7,794 bases of DNA from Actinomycetes bacterium (GCA_023429855.1 JAEZDB010000485.1:1-7794); one strand, 5' to 3'. Counted from the first letter of the stretch, positions 1 through 6,338 are shown. Notes: generated from the letters alone by a model not told the origin. A program made the numbers and translations.

Positions 1-1
1 C

Positions 2-1150
2 GTCGAGACGCAGCGGGTCGTCCTCTTCACCGAGGACGACCCGCTGCACCTCCGGGGTGGCGGCCGCCTGGACCACGTCGAGGTCGCCTACGAGACCTAC
101 GGCGAGCTGAACGACGCGCGCGACAACGCCGTCTACGTGTGCCACGCGCTCACGGCCGACGCGCACGCCGCGGGCGTCGATACGGGCTCGGGCGCGGTGG
201 GGTGGTGGGACGCGCTCATCGGCCCCGGCCGGGCGATCGATACGGGCCGGTGGTTCGTGGTCTGCGGCAACCTGCTTGGCAGCTGCCGCGGCACGACCGG
301 CCCGGCCTCGATCGACCCGGCAACGGGCCAGCCGTACGGACTGGGCTTCCCGCCGATCACCGTCGGAGACCAGGTCGCCGTCCACCGCCGGCTCCTGCGA
401 GCGCTGGGGGTGGACCGCGTCCACGCGCTGGTGGGCCCGTCGATCGGCGGCATGCAAGCGCTGCAGTGGCTGCTCGACGCGCCGGAGGAGGTCGGCCACA
501 CGCTGCTGATCGCCACCACGAGCAAGCTCACCACGGAGAACCGCGCGTTCTCGGCTGCGGGCCGGCAGGCGATCCTCGACGACCCGGACTTTGACGGAGG
601 CCGCTATCTGGAGCGCGGCGACCCCGGGCCCGTGCACGGGCTCGCTGCGGCGCGCCGGTTCGCGCACATCACCTACGTGGCGAGCGGCGCGCTCGACGAC
701 AAGCTCGGCGACGAGCCACCGGCCGACTGGCCGCCCGCCGACGCCGCGACGTGGCTCACGCCCAGCCGCGCGGTCGAGACGTACCTCGCCCACCAGGGCA
801 CGAGCTTCACGGCCCGCTTCGACGCCCTCAGCTACCTGTTTCTCACGCGGCCGATGGACGGCTTCGACCCGTTTCATCCGCGCCGCGCAGCCGCTGTTCG
901 CGCCGCGCTGGCCCAGCACGAGGCTGCTGCCGCCGGGCGAGGCGCAGACGCGGCGCGCCACACGATCGTCTCCTTCGACTCCGACTGGCGGTTCGGGACC
1001 GACCACAGCCAGCGGCTCGAGGCACAGCTGCGCCACCACGGGGCGCGCAACGTCGTGCGCCATGAGCTCTCGGCGCCGTGGGGCCACGACGCGTTTCTCC
1101 TCGACGTGCCCGGCCTGCCGGAGCTGATCTCAGGCGCGCTCAGCTCGTGA
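2..1150 (+). CDS. metX: Homoserine O-acetyltransferase, 5' end cut off by window edge
   Basis: This enzyme transfers an acetyl group from acetyl-CoA to L-homoserine, giving O-acetyl-L-homoserine for methionine synthesis by direct sulfhydrylation in the cytoplasm. The frame is open from base 2, and the 382 visible residues lack only a short N-terminus. Family landmarks are VAYETYG near residue 29, GNLLGSCRGTTGP at 89-101, the nucleophile elbow GPSIGGMQ with Ser147 (codon 440-442), DSDW with Asp328 (983-985), and GHDAFL with His362 (1085-1087). Together these form an alpha/beta-hydrolase Ser-Asp-His triad. Methionine codons inside the frame are not the true start, because conserved family sequence lies upstream of them. 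A metY gene often precedes metX in Actinobacteria, but that side is not visible. The stop TGA (1148-1150) overlaps the end of the convergent amidase gene. A succinyl-CoA-using enzyme of the same fold cannot be excluded by eye. Confidence 0.95.
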   Translation, partial: VETQRVVLFTEDDPLHLRGGGRLDHVEVAYETYGELNDARDNAVYVCHALTADAHAAGVDTGSGAVGWWDALIGPGRAIDTGRWFVVCGNLLGSCRGTTGPASIDPATGQPYGLGFPPITVGDQVAVHRRLLRALGVDRVHALVGPSIGGMQALQWLLDAPEEVGHTLLIATTSKLTTENRAFSAAGRQAILDDPDFDGGRYLERGDPGPVHGLAAARRFAHITYVASGALDDKLGDEPPADWPPADAATWLTPSRAVETYLAHQGTSFTARFDALSYLFLTRPMDGFDPFHPRRAAAVRAALAQHEAAAAGRGADAARHTIVSFDSDWRFGTDHSQRLEAQLRHHGARNVVRHELSAPWGHDAFLLDVPGLPELISGALSS

Positions 1151-1158
1151 GCTGCGCG
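1137..1158. terminator. Possible bidirectional hairpin at the metX/amidase convergent ends
   Basis: The inverted repeat CAGCT (1141-1145) / AGCTG (1150-1154) has a four-base loop. After one mismatch (1140/1155) it continues with three more pairs (1137-1139 with 1156-1158). It spans both stop codons: the amidase TGA lies at 1142-1140 and the metX TGA at 1148-1150. No T-tract follows on either strand, so any terminator role is weak inference from its position between converging genes. Confidence 0.3.
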
Positions 1159-1937
1159 GTGAGCCCGTCGGCGAGCGCCTGCGCCATGCGCTCGCGCTGC
1201 TTCGTGCTCTTCAGCAGCCGCGCGTCGGCGGCGTTGCGCATGTTGCCCAGCTCGACGAAGACCTTCGGCACCGTCGACAGGTTCAGGCCGCCGAGGTCGC
1301 CGCGCAGGTCGAGGCCGTTCCTGGCGATGTAGGTCGCCGTGCGGTAGCCCTTGGCCCTCAGCGCGGTGCGGAGCTCGCGTCCGAGCTGGTCCGACGCGGC
1401 GAGCATCGCGGCGTCTTGCCCGCCCGAGCCCTTGGGCCGGATCACGTGGAAGCCCCGGCCGCTTGGCGGGCCGCCGTCGGCGTGGACTGAGATCGCCGCG
1501 TCGGCGCCTGCGTCGTTGCCGATCGCGGCGCGCTTCGTGATGCAAGGACCGACACCGGTGTTCGTCGTGCGCGTCATCACGACCCTCGCGCCCTCGGCCC
1601 GCAGCAACCTGCGCAGCCGCAGCGCGACGTCGAGGTTGAACGCGGCCTCGGTGAGGCTGCCGTCGTTCGTCTCGGCGCCCGTCGTGTCGCAGGCCTTGCG
1701 CACCCCGCCGCCGGCGTCGACGAGGGCGTTGATGGTGCGCGGCGCCTTCGCGTTTCCGCCGTTGTGGCCCGCGTCGATGTGGACCGTCTTGCCAGCGAGC
1801 GCCTGCGGCGTCGTCGCGGCGGGCGAGGTTGCGGCGTCGGCCGGAGCGACGCCTCCTGTGTCGCGAGGCACCTGCGCGAGCACGGCCGCTGCGGCGCTCA
1901 GCACGAGCGCGATCGATGGTCCGATGCTGCCGGTCAC
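1140..1937 (-). CDS. Secreted zinc N-acetylmuramoyl-L-alanine amidase (Amidase_3, Rv3717/Ami1-like)
   Basis: The enzyme cleaves the amide bond between N-acetylmuramic acid and L-alanine in peptidoglycan, outside the membrane. The protein has 265 residues. A hydrophobic stretch at about 5-22 (Ala/Leu/Val-rich) looks like a signal peptide or anchor, but no Lys or Arg precedes it. An Ala/Pro/Thr linker runs to about 48, and the rest is one Amidase_3 domain. Zinc ligands are His58 (IDAGHNGG), Glu97 (TEAAFNLD) and His152 (SVHADGG), with catalytic Glu229 in VELGNMRN. Cys83 and Cys132 match the cysteine pair I recall from M. tuberculosis Rv3717, as do GPC-x-(T/D)-x-R and GPPSGRGFHV. No SH3, LysM or other wall-binding domain is present. 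The start is GTG at 1937, 8 bases after the copper ATPase stop, with no clear Shine-Dalgarno. That spacing suggests translational coupling in an operon. A later GTG at codon 12 is possible but would cut into the hydrophobic segment. Confidence 0.9.
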   Translation of the reverse strand: MTGSIGPSIALVLSAAAAVLAQVPRDTGGVAPADAATSPAATTPQALAGKTVHIDAGHNGGNAKAPRTINALVDAGGGVRKACDTTGAETNDGSLTEAAFNLDVALRLRRLLRAEGARVVMTRTTNTGVGPCITKRAAIGNDAGADAAISVHADGGPPSGRGFHVIRPKGSGGQDAAMLAASDQLGRELRTALRAKGYRTATYIARNGLDLRGDLGGLNLSTVPKVFVELGNMRNAADARLLKSTKQRERMAQALADGLTAQLTS

Positions 1938-1945
1938 GGCGGCGC

Positions 1946-4216
1946 TCAGCTTCGCGGCTTGAAGCGCCGCAGGCGCAGGGCGTTGAGCAGTACGACGATG
2001 CTCGAGGCGGCCATCGCGAAGCCGGCGAGCACCGGGTTGAGGTAGCCGAGGGCCGCCGCTGGGATCAGCACGACGTTGTAGGCGAACGCGAGGAAGAGGT
2101 TCTGCTTGATCGTGCGCAGCGTGCGCCGGCTCAGCTCGATCGCGTCGGCGGCGCCCGCCGGGTCGCCGCTGACGATCGTGAGGTCGCTGGCTTCGATCGC
2201 CGCGTTGGTCCCCGTGCCGATCGCGATGCCCAGGTCGGCCGTGGCCAGCGCGGGTGCGTCGTTGACGCCGTCGCCGACGACCGCGACCACGCGACCCTCT
2301 GCCTGCAGCGCCTGCACGAGCTCGGCCTTGCCGGCGGGCAGGACCTCGGCCACCACGTCACCGGTCTCGATCCCGACCTCGTCGGCGATCGCCTGGGCGG
2401 CGTGGCGGTTGTCGCCGGTGGCGAGCACGGGGCGCAAACCCAGCCGCCTGAGGCGGTCGACCGCCGCCGCAGCACCGCGCTTCGGCGGGTCGGCCAGGAC
2501 GAACACGGCCCGGACCTCGCCGTACCAGCCCGCGGCGATCGCGGTGCGGCCGCTGCGCTCAGCGGAGACGAGCGCGGCAGCAAGGGCCTGCGGCGCGCGC
2601 ATCCCGAGGTCTTCGAGCAGCGCCAGCCGCCCGACGACGACCTGTCGGTCGGCCACGATCGCGGAGGCGCCGAGGCCGCCGTGCACCACGAAGCTCGACG
2701 GCGGCGGCAGCTGACCGACCTGCGCCTCGGCGGCACGCACGATCGCCTTGGCGACCGGGTGCTCAGAGCCGATCTCGGTCGAGCCGACCAGCCGCAACGC
2801 CTGCCCTTCGGACACGCCCTCGGCGGTCACGATCTGCTGCACCTCCATGCGGCCGGTCGTCAGCGTCCCGGTCTTGTCGAGGACGACCGTGTCGATTCGG
2901 CGGGTCGCCTCCAAGATCTGCGGCCCGCGAATCAGCAGGCCGAGCTGCGCACCGCGCCCGGTACCGACGAGGAGGGCGGTCGGCGTCGCAAGGCCAAGCG
3001 CGCACGGGCAGGCGATGATCAGGACGGAGACGGCGCAGGTGAAGGCGAAGGCCGGGTCCGCGTCAGCGGCGAGCCAGCCGAGCAGCGTGAGCAGCGCGAT
3101 CGCGCCGACGGCCGGCACGAACACCGCCGAGATCCGGTCGGCCAGGCGCTGCACCGGCGCTTGGCCGTGCTGCGCTTCGCGGACGAGCTTGGCGATCCGG
3201 GCCAGCGACGTGTCGGCGCCGGTGCGGGCGGCGCGGATCGTGAGCGGGCCGCTCTGGTTCAGCGTCGACCCCGTCACGAAGTCACCGGGGCGCTTGTCGA
3301 CCGGCACCGATTCGCCCGTCAGCAGCGACTCGTCGACGGCGCTCTCGCCGTCCTCGACCACGCTGTCGGTCGGGATCTGCTCGCCGGGCCGCACGTAGAG
3401 GCGATCACCGCGGCGCAGGGTGTCGACGGCGACCTCGCGGCGTGACCCATCGAGGTCGATCAGCGTCGCCTTCGTCGCGCCGGCGCGCAGGAGCGCGGCA
3501 AGCGCCGTGCCGGCTTTGCCCTTGGCGCGGGCCTCGAAATATCGGCCGGCCAGCAGGAACGTCGTCACCGCGCCGACGACCTCGAAGTAGAGGTGGTCCA
3601 GCCCGCCCGAGCGGTCGGGGAAGAACGTCGCCTGCATCTCCATGCCGATCTCGCCGGCGGGCCCGAACAGGAGGGCGACCACCGACCACAGGTAGGCCGA
3701 GAGCGTGCCGATGGAGATCAGCGTCTCCATCGTGGTCGTGCGGTGGGCGAGCCCACGGAGCGCGGCCCGGTGGAACGGCAGCCCGGCCCAGAACACGACG
3801 GGTGTGGCGAGCGCAAACGACACCCACTGCCAGTAGTCGAACTGCAGCGCGGGCACCATCGAAAGCAGCAGGAGCGGCACGCTCAGCGCGGCGCTGACCA
3901 GGGCGCGGCGCTTGAGCGCGAGGCGCTCCTCCTCCTGCTCCGCGGCGGCGATGGCCTCGTCGCGGAGGCCGATCTGCTCAGCGTCGTAGCCCGCCGAGCG
4001 GACCGCGTTGATCAGGTCCTGGACCGAGTGCGCGGCCGGGTCGAAGCGCACGGCGGCGCGCGCGAGGGCGAAGTTCACCTGGGCCTCGACCCCGGCGATC
4101 CGCGACAGCCCCCGCTCGACGCGCGAGGCGCACGCCGCGCAGGTCATTCCGGTGACCGCGAGCTCCAGCTCGGCATCCCGCGTGGCCTGCGCATGCACGG
4201 CGTCGGTGCTCGCCAT
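1946..4216 (-). CDS. copA: Cu(+)-exporting P1B-1-type ATPase (CopA type)
   Basis: This inner-membrane pump uses ATP hydrolysis to export Cu(+) from the cytoplasm. The protein has 756 residues. There is one N-terminal heavy-metal-associated domain (about 16-82) with metal site MTCAAC (Cys26, Cys29). The actuator TGE is at 300-302. The membrane CPC site is Cys403-Pro404-Cys405. The phosphorylated Asp447 is in DKTGTLT, followed by SEHPVAK (His486-Pro487), TGDN (600-603) and GDGVND (648-653). The last two helices carry YN (713-714) and MAASS (735-739). CPC, YN and MxxSS together are the Cu(+)/Ag(+) subclass signature. A periplasmic loop near 190-210 contains GMEMQ, which could bind copper. The frame stays open far upstream to 4789, but that part lacks family sequence and overlaps the divergent gene. 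The in-frame ATG at 4258 would add 14 residues and has a -10-like GATGCT seven bases upstream. ATG 4216 and ATG 4258 both lack a Shine-Dalgarno, so the start is uncertain. No copper chaperone or CsoR-type regulator is encoded nearby. Confidence 0.95.
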   Translation of the reverse strand: MASTDAVHAQATRDAELELAVTGMTCAACASRVERGLSRIAGVEAQVNFALARAAVRFDPAAHSVQDLINAVRSAGYDAEQIGLRDEAIAAAEQEEERLALKRRALVSAALSVPLLLLSMVPALQFDYWQWVSFALATPVVFWAGLPFHRAALRGLAHRTTTMETLISIGTLSAYLWSVVALLFGPAGEIGMEMQATFFPDRSGGLDHLYFEVVGAVTTFLLAGRYFEARAKGKAGTALAALLRAGATKATLIDLDGSRREVAVDTLRRGDRLYVRPGEQIPTDSVVEDGESAVDESLLTGESVPVDKRPGDFVTGSTLNQSGPLTIRAARTGADTSLARIAKLVREAQHGQAPVQRLADRISAVFVPAVGAIALLTLLGWLAADADPAFAFTCAVSVLIIACPCALGLATPTALLVGTGRGAQLGLLIRGPQILEATRRIDTVVLDKTGTLTTGRMEVQQIVTAEGVSEGQALRLVGSTEIGSEHPVAKAIVRAAEAQVGQLPPPSSFVVHGGLGASAIVADRQVVVGRLALLEDLGMRAPQALAAALVSAERSGRTAIAAGWYGEVRAVFVLADPPKRGAAAAVDRLRRLGLRPVLATGDNRHAAQAIADEVGIETGDVVAEVLPAGKAELVQALQAEGRVVAVVGDGVNDAPALATADLGIAIGTGTNAAIEASDLTIVSGDPAGAADAIELSRRTLRTIKQNLFLAFAYNVVLIPAAALGYLNPVLAGFAMAASSIVVLLNALRLRRFKPRS

Positions 4217-4269
4217 CGGCAAGCCAGAACGCGGAGACACGGGAGGCAGCGTGGTCATCAGGGGGAGCA

Positions 4270-4289
4270 TCGAACTGTACGAGGTTCGA
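4270..4289. promoter_or_regulatory. Inverted repeat TCGAAC-N8-GTTCGA, candidate operator
   Basis: Perfect six-base arms, TCGAAC (4270-4275) and GTTCGA (4284-4289), flank the spacer TGTACGAG in the gap between the divergent ATPase and small-membrane-protein genes. It ends 11 bases before the -10-like element of the + strand gene. It also touches a possible -10 (GATGCT, 4271-4266 on the - strand) for the alternative ATPase start at 4258. A regulator bound here could affect both directions. The half-sites match those of the Gram-positive LexA box, but that box has a four-base spacer. The binding protein is unknown. Confidence 0.4.
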
Positions 4290-4297
4290 GCCGTTCC

Positions 4298-4313
4298 TGA
4301 GACACTGCCGCGC
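4298..4313 (+). promoter_or_regulatory. Leaderless-type promoter for the small membrane protein gene
   Basis: TGAGACACTGC at 4298-4308 contains GACACT (4301-4306). This hexamer matches TATAAT at positions 2, 4 and 6. It lies seven bases before the ATG at 4314, so transcription could begin at the A of the start codon. There is no Shine-Dalgarno sequence. The identical 11-mer sits at nearly the same distance from the CDF transporter start. No convincing -35 hexamer is visible. Confidence 0.4.
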
Positions 4314-4700
4314 ATGACTGACGTGTTGCTCGCCGCCGGCGTGCTGTCCCTTGCCTCGTCCGCGCTGCTGGGATGGCTGATCGCCCTGCACCGCGCCAAG
4401 CCGGAGGCGATCGCGAAACTTGGCATCAAAGCGCCGCACCGGATCATGCAGCTGCACCTCGACCAGGTGATGATGGGCCTGATCCTGCTGGCCGTGGCGA
4501 CCGCCTTCCCCGACCTGCCGAAGGCGATCGCCTGGCCGCTGCTCGTCGGCACGATCCTCAACCCGCTCGGTTTCGTGCCGCTCGCGTTCCTGCCCAAGGC
4601 CGACGAGACGCTCTGGTACCGCGGCGCGATCGGTGTGTCGTTCATCGCGACGAGCGGGTCGCTGGTGGCGCTGGCGATCTGGTTCCTGGCCGGGCGCTGA
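4314..4700 (+). CDS. Small four-helix membrane protein, possibly HabA-like
   Basis: The protein has 128 residues. Hydrophobic segments lie at about 4-25, 47-66, 71-93 and 104-126, so four membrane spans are likely and little lies outside the membrane. No signal peptide or known catalytic motif is clear. The segment from residue 36 (LGIKAPHR, then HLDQVMMGLILL) and the following helix with VGTILNPLG loosely recall hydroxylaminobenzene mutase (HabA)-type proteins, which carry LGLSAHLEGVMNG followed by YGTYANW. This likeness is from memory and weak. His42, Met45, His48, Asp50, Met53 and Met54 cluster at the start of helix 2, a composition that could bind a soft metal. The gene is divergent from the copper ATPase across about 100 bases, which hints at a shared stimulus but proves nothing. 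ATG 4314 is chosen because the hydrophobic core starts at once and a promoter-like element precedes it. The gene ends in a strong hairpin. Confidence 0.75.
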   Translation: MTDVLLAAGVLSLASSALLGWLIALHRAKPEAIAKLGIKAPHRIMQLHLDQVMMGLILLAVATAFPDLPKAIAWPLLVGTILNPLGFVPLAFLPKADETLWYRGAIGVSFIATSGSLVALAIWFLAGR

Positions 4701-4710
4701 GCGCCCGGCC
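4688..4710. terminator. Strong hairpin terminator with the stop codon as its loop
   Basis: Perfect ten-base arms, GGCCGGGCGC (4688-4697) and GCGCCCGGCC (4701-4710), enclose a three-base loop. That loop is exactly the TGA stop codon (4698-4700) of the small membrane protein. The hairpin lies between two converging genes, 8 bases from the stop of the RTX gene at 4719, and could act on both strands. No T-run follows, as is common for terminators in G+C-rich actinobacteria. Confidence 0.65.
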
Positions 4711-4718
4711 GCTCGCAC

Positions 4719-6200
4719 CTACCGCTTGAGCTGCACGGTTGCGGAGGCCCCGCCGCCGCTGATCTTAAGCGCGACCTTCCGCTTGCCACGCAGCGCCTGC
4801 TTGCCGGCCTTCGTGAACCGCAGGACGACCGTCGCCCGGCCGGCGCTGTTGGCCTTGCCCGAACCCTTCGCCACGGTCTTCTTGCCGGACTTGGCGGTGA
4901 GGGAGATCCGCTGCTTGGCGCTGAGCCCAGTCAGCGTGATCGCGACGCCCTTCCGCGCGGCGGTGCTCGGGCTGACCCGCTTCTTCAGCGCGACCGTGAC
5001 GCCGTTGCCCGAGCCGCTGGCGCCGTTCGGCGTCACGTCCTCAGCCGACGGCTGCACGCCGCCCTTGCGCTCGACGGTCTCGCAGTTCGGGGCCACTACA
5101 TCGGCGGCGTCGGCGACGACCTTGTCGGTGCCCGCGCCGCAGTCGATGCTGTCGACTTCGCCGTCGGCGGCCTCGATCGTGTCGTTGCCGTAGGGGTACT
5201 TGCACCACAGCGGTCCGCAGTCGCCGCCGCGTCGGTCGGCGCTGACGCTGTCGCGGCCCGGGCCGGGAGTGATCACGTCGTCGCCGAAGCCTGCGTCGAT
5301 CGTGTCGGGACCGGCGCCGCCGTCGATGGCGTCGGCACCGTCGGCGCCGATCAGCGTGTCGGCGCCGCCGCGGCCTTCGAGCCTCACGCTCCCGAGGATC
5401 TGGTGCATCTCCAGGGTCTCGTCGGCATCGGTGCCGACGTAGGTGCCGGCGATGTTCACGATGATCTTTTCGACGCCGCGCACCTCGTCGTTTTCGCCCG
5501 GACGCCCGTCATCGGCCCCACCGCCGAGGCTCACGATGAGCGCCGGCTGCTGGTAGTCGTAGCGGCGGTCGCTGAAGTCCGTCTCAATCCGGTCGACCCC
5601 TGGTCCGCCGTCGATCAGGTCGGTGAACTGGCCCTCCGAGCCGTCGCCCGAGACGAGGTCGTCGCCGGCCCCGCCCTCGACGGAGTCGCTGCCCGCACCG
5701 CCCTCGACCTTGTCGGCGCCGTCGCCGCCGCGGAGCGTGTCGTCGCCCTGGTAGCCGAAGATCACGTCGTTGCCGGCGCCGCCGTCGATCGTCTGCGGTG
5801 CGGCGTTGCCCTGGAGGTCGTCGTCGCCGTCGCCGCCGAGGAACGTGACCGGCACCTTCACGTCGCTCGAGATGTAGCCCGAGTCGTCGCGGTCGCCAAG
5901 GTCGACCCGGATCGCTGCTGGGCTGGAGCAGGTCATCGAGGTCAGGTCTTCAGGGGCGTCGCGCCAGCAGCCGTCTGGGACGGCCGTGCCGGTGCCGGCG
6001 ACGCTGTCGTAGAAGACGACGTTCGCCGGGTCGTACGCAGCTTGGACGCCGAGCCTGTTCGTCTCACCGGCCGCGGCCGTGACCACGAGCGCGCCGTCGG
6101 AGGCGCGGGCCACGGTCGCCGCTTCGGCCGTGCCGGCGCAGGCGAGCGCGGCGGCGCTGGTCGCGGCGGTGAGGAGCAGGTGTGTGGTGACTCGGTGCAT
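4719..6200 (-). CDS. Secreted RTX-like putative calcium-binding protein with basic C-terminal domain
   Basis: The protein has 493 residues. Residues 1-27 form a Sec signal peptide with a His/Arg n-region, a hydrophobic core to Cys21, and an AEA cleavage site before Ala28. The lipobox-like ALAC is non-canonical. Gly/Asp-rich nonapeptides of the GGxGxDxxx kind fill about 122-188 (for example GGAGNDVIFG, GGDGADKVEG, GGAGDDLVSG) and 274-320, and a degenerate set runs to about 368. In RTX proteins such repeats form Ca(2+)-binding parallel beta-rolls. Six mature cysteines (78, 91, 328, 333, 354, 373) suggest three disulfides, which is unusual for RTX proteins. Residues 389-493 contain about 23 Lys/Arg and no Asp or Glu and look like a beta-rich domain. 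No hydrolase, adhesin or type I secretion signal is recognised, so the role is unknown. A start at 6236 would add 12 residues. ATG 6200 is preferred for the cleaner signal peptide and the CAGATT seven bases upstream. Confidence 0.85.
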   Translation of the reverse strand: MHRVTTHLLLTAATSAAALACAGTAEAATVARASDGALVVTAAAGETNRLGVQAAYDPANVVFYDSVAGTGTAVPDGCWRDAPEDLTSMTCSSPAAIRVDLGDRDDSGYISSDVKVPVTFLGGDGDDDLQGNAAPQTIDGGAGNDVIFGYQGDDTLRGGDGADKVEGGAGSDSVEGGAGDDLVSGDGSEGQFTDLIDGGPGVDRIETDFSDRRYDYQQPALIVSLGGGADDGRPGENDEVRGVEKIIVNIAGTYVGTDADETLEMHQILGSVRLEGRGGADTLIGADGADAIDGGAGPDTIDAGFGDDVITPGPGRDSVSADRRGGDCGPLWCKYPYGNDTIEAADGEVDSIDCGAGTDKVVADAADVVAPNCETVERKGGVQPSAEDVTPNGASGSGNGVTVALKKRVSPSTAARKGVAITLTGLSAKQRISLTAKSGKKTVAKGSGKANSAGRATVVLRFTKAGKQALRGKRKVALKISGGGASATVQLKR

Positions 6201-6213
6201 GGACGCCAATCTG
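6201..6213 (-). promoter_or_regulatory. Possible leaderless-type -10 element for the RTX gene
   Basis: On the - strand, CAGATT (6213-6208) lies seven bases before the ATG at 6200. It matches TATAAT at positions 2, 4 and 6, the same positions matched by GACACT ahead of two + strand genes here. No Shine-Dalgarno sequence precedes this ATG. The match is weak alone and is supported mainly by the shared spacing. Confidence 0.25.
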
Positions 6214-6301
6214 CAGCGCGCGGCTGCGTTTGCCATCGCGGACGCACCCCAGGATTTCTCCCCAAAACTCACCGGCCGCCCCCAAGGTCGGCGCAGACGT
6301 C

Positions 6302-6309
6302 CCCTAGGG
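6302..6309. repeat. Palindrome CCCTAGGG in the divergent RTX/CDF control region
   Basis: This perfect eight-base palindrome lies in the 138-base gap between the divergent RTX and CDF transporter starts. It is 17 bases upstream of the CDF -10-like element, so it sits about where a -35 box would be. It could be a regulator half-site or simply chance in C/G-rich sequence. The rest of the gap holds a short A/T-richer patch near 6253-6268 and no small gene that I can support. Confidence 0.25.
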
Positions 6310-6323
6310 CGGTGGTGCGGGGG

Positions 6324-6338
6324 TGAGACACTGCGGGG
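6324..6338 (+). promoter_or_regulatory. Leaderless-type promoter for the CDF transporter gene
   Basis: TGAGACACTGC (6324-6334) is identical to the 11-mer before the gene at 4314. GACACT (6327-6332) ends six bases before the GTG at 6339, so the first G of the start codon could be the transcription start. There is no Shine-Dalgarno between the motif and the GTG. The G-run immediately before the start (6335-6339) is too close to the codon to serve as one. Confidence 0.4.

Noticed and set aside
1829..3445. Long open frame (538 residues) on the + strand, antisense to the copper ATPase
   Set aside because: Its protein is Arg/Gly/Asp-rich with no recognisable domain, and it mirrors a clearly conserved ATPase. 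Long antisense frames are expected at this G+C content.
4270..4289. LexA (SOS) box
   Set aside because: The half-sites match, but the spacer is eight bases and the known Gram-positive box needs four. Neither flanking gene is a typical SOS gene.
4217..4789. Upstream in-frame extension of the ATPase reading frame to a 947-residue protein
   Set aside because: The added sequence has no HMA or other family features, overlaps the small membrane protein gene in antisense, and crosses the terminator hairpin. The metal-binding domain begins just after 4216.
5230..5830. Regularly spaced repeats that might be a CRISPR array
   Set aside because: The periodicity is 9 codons or fewer, degenerate and in frame. 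It is explained by the RTX nonapeptide repeats, with no conserved repeat and unique spacer units.
6247..6284. Three CCCCA copies (6247, 6260, 6280), TGGGG on the - strand, upstream of the RTX gene as possible activator sites
   Set aside because: The spacings of 13 and 20 bases are irregular, and the motif is too short to stand out in C-rich sequence.
5403..6326. 307-residue + strand frame antisense to the RTX gene
   Set aside because: Its Val/Ala/Asp-rich repetitive sequence is the complement of the Gly/Asp nonapeptide codons. It has no start signal or domain.
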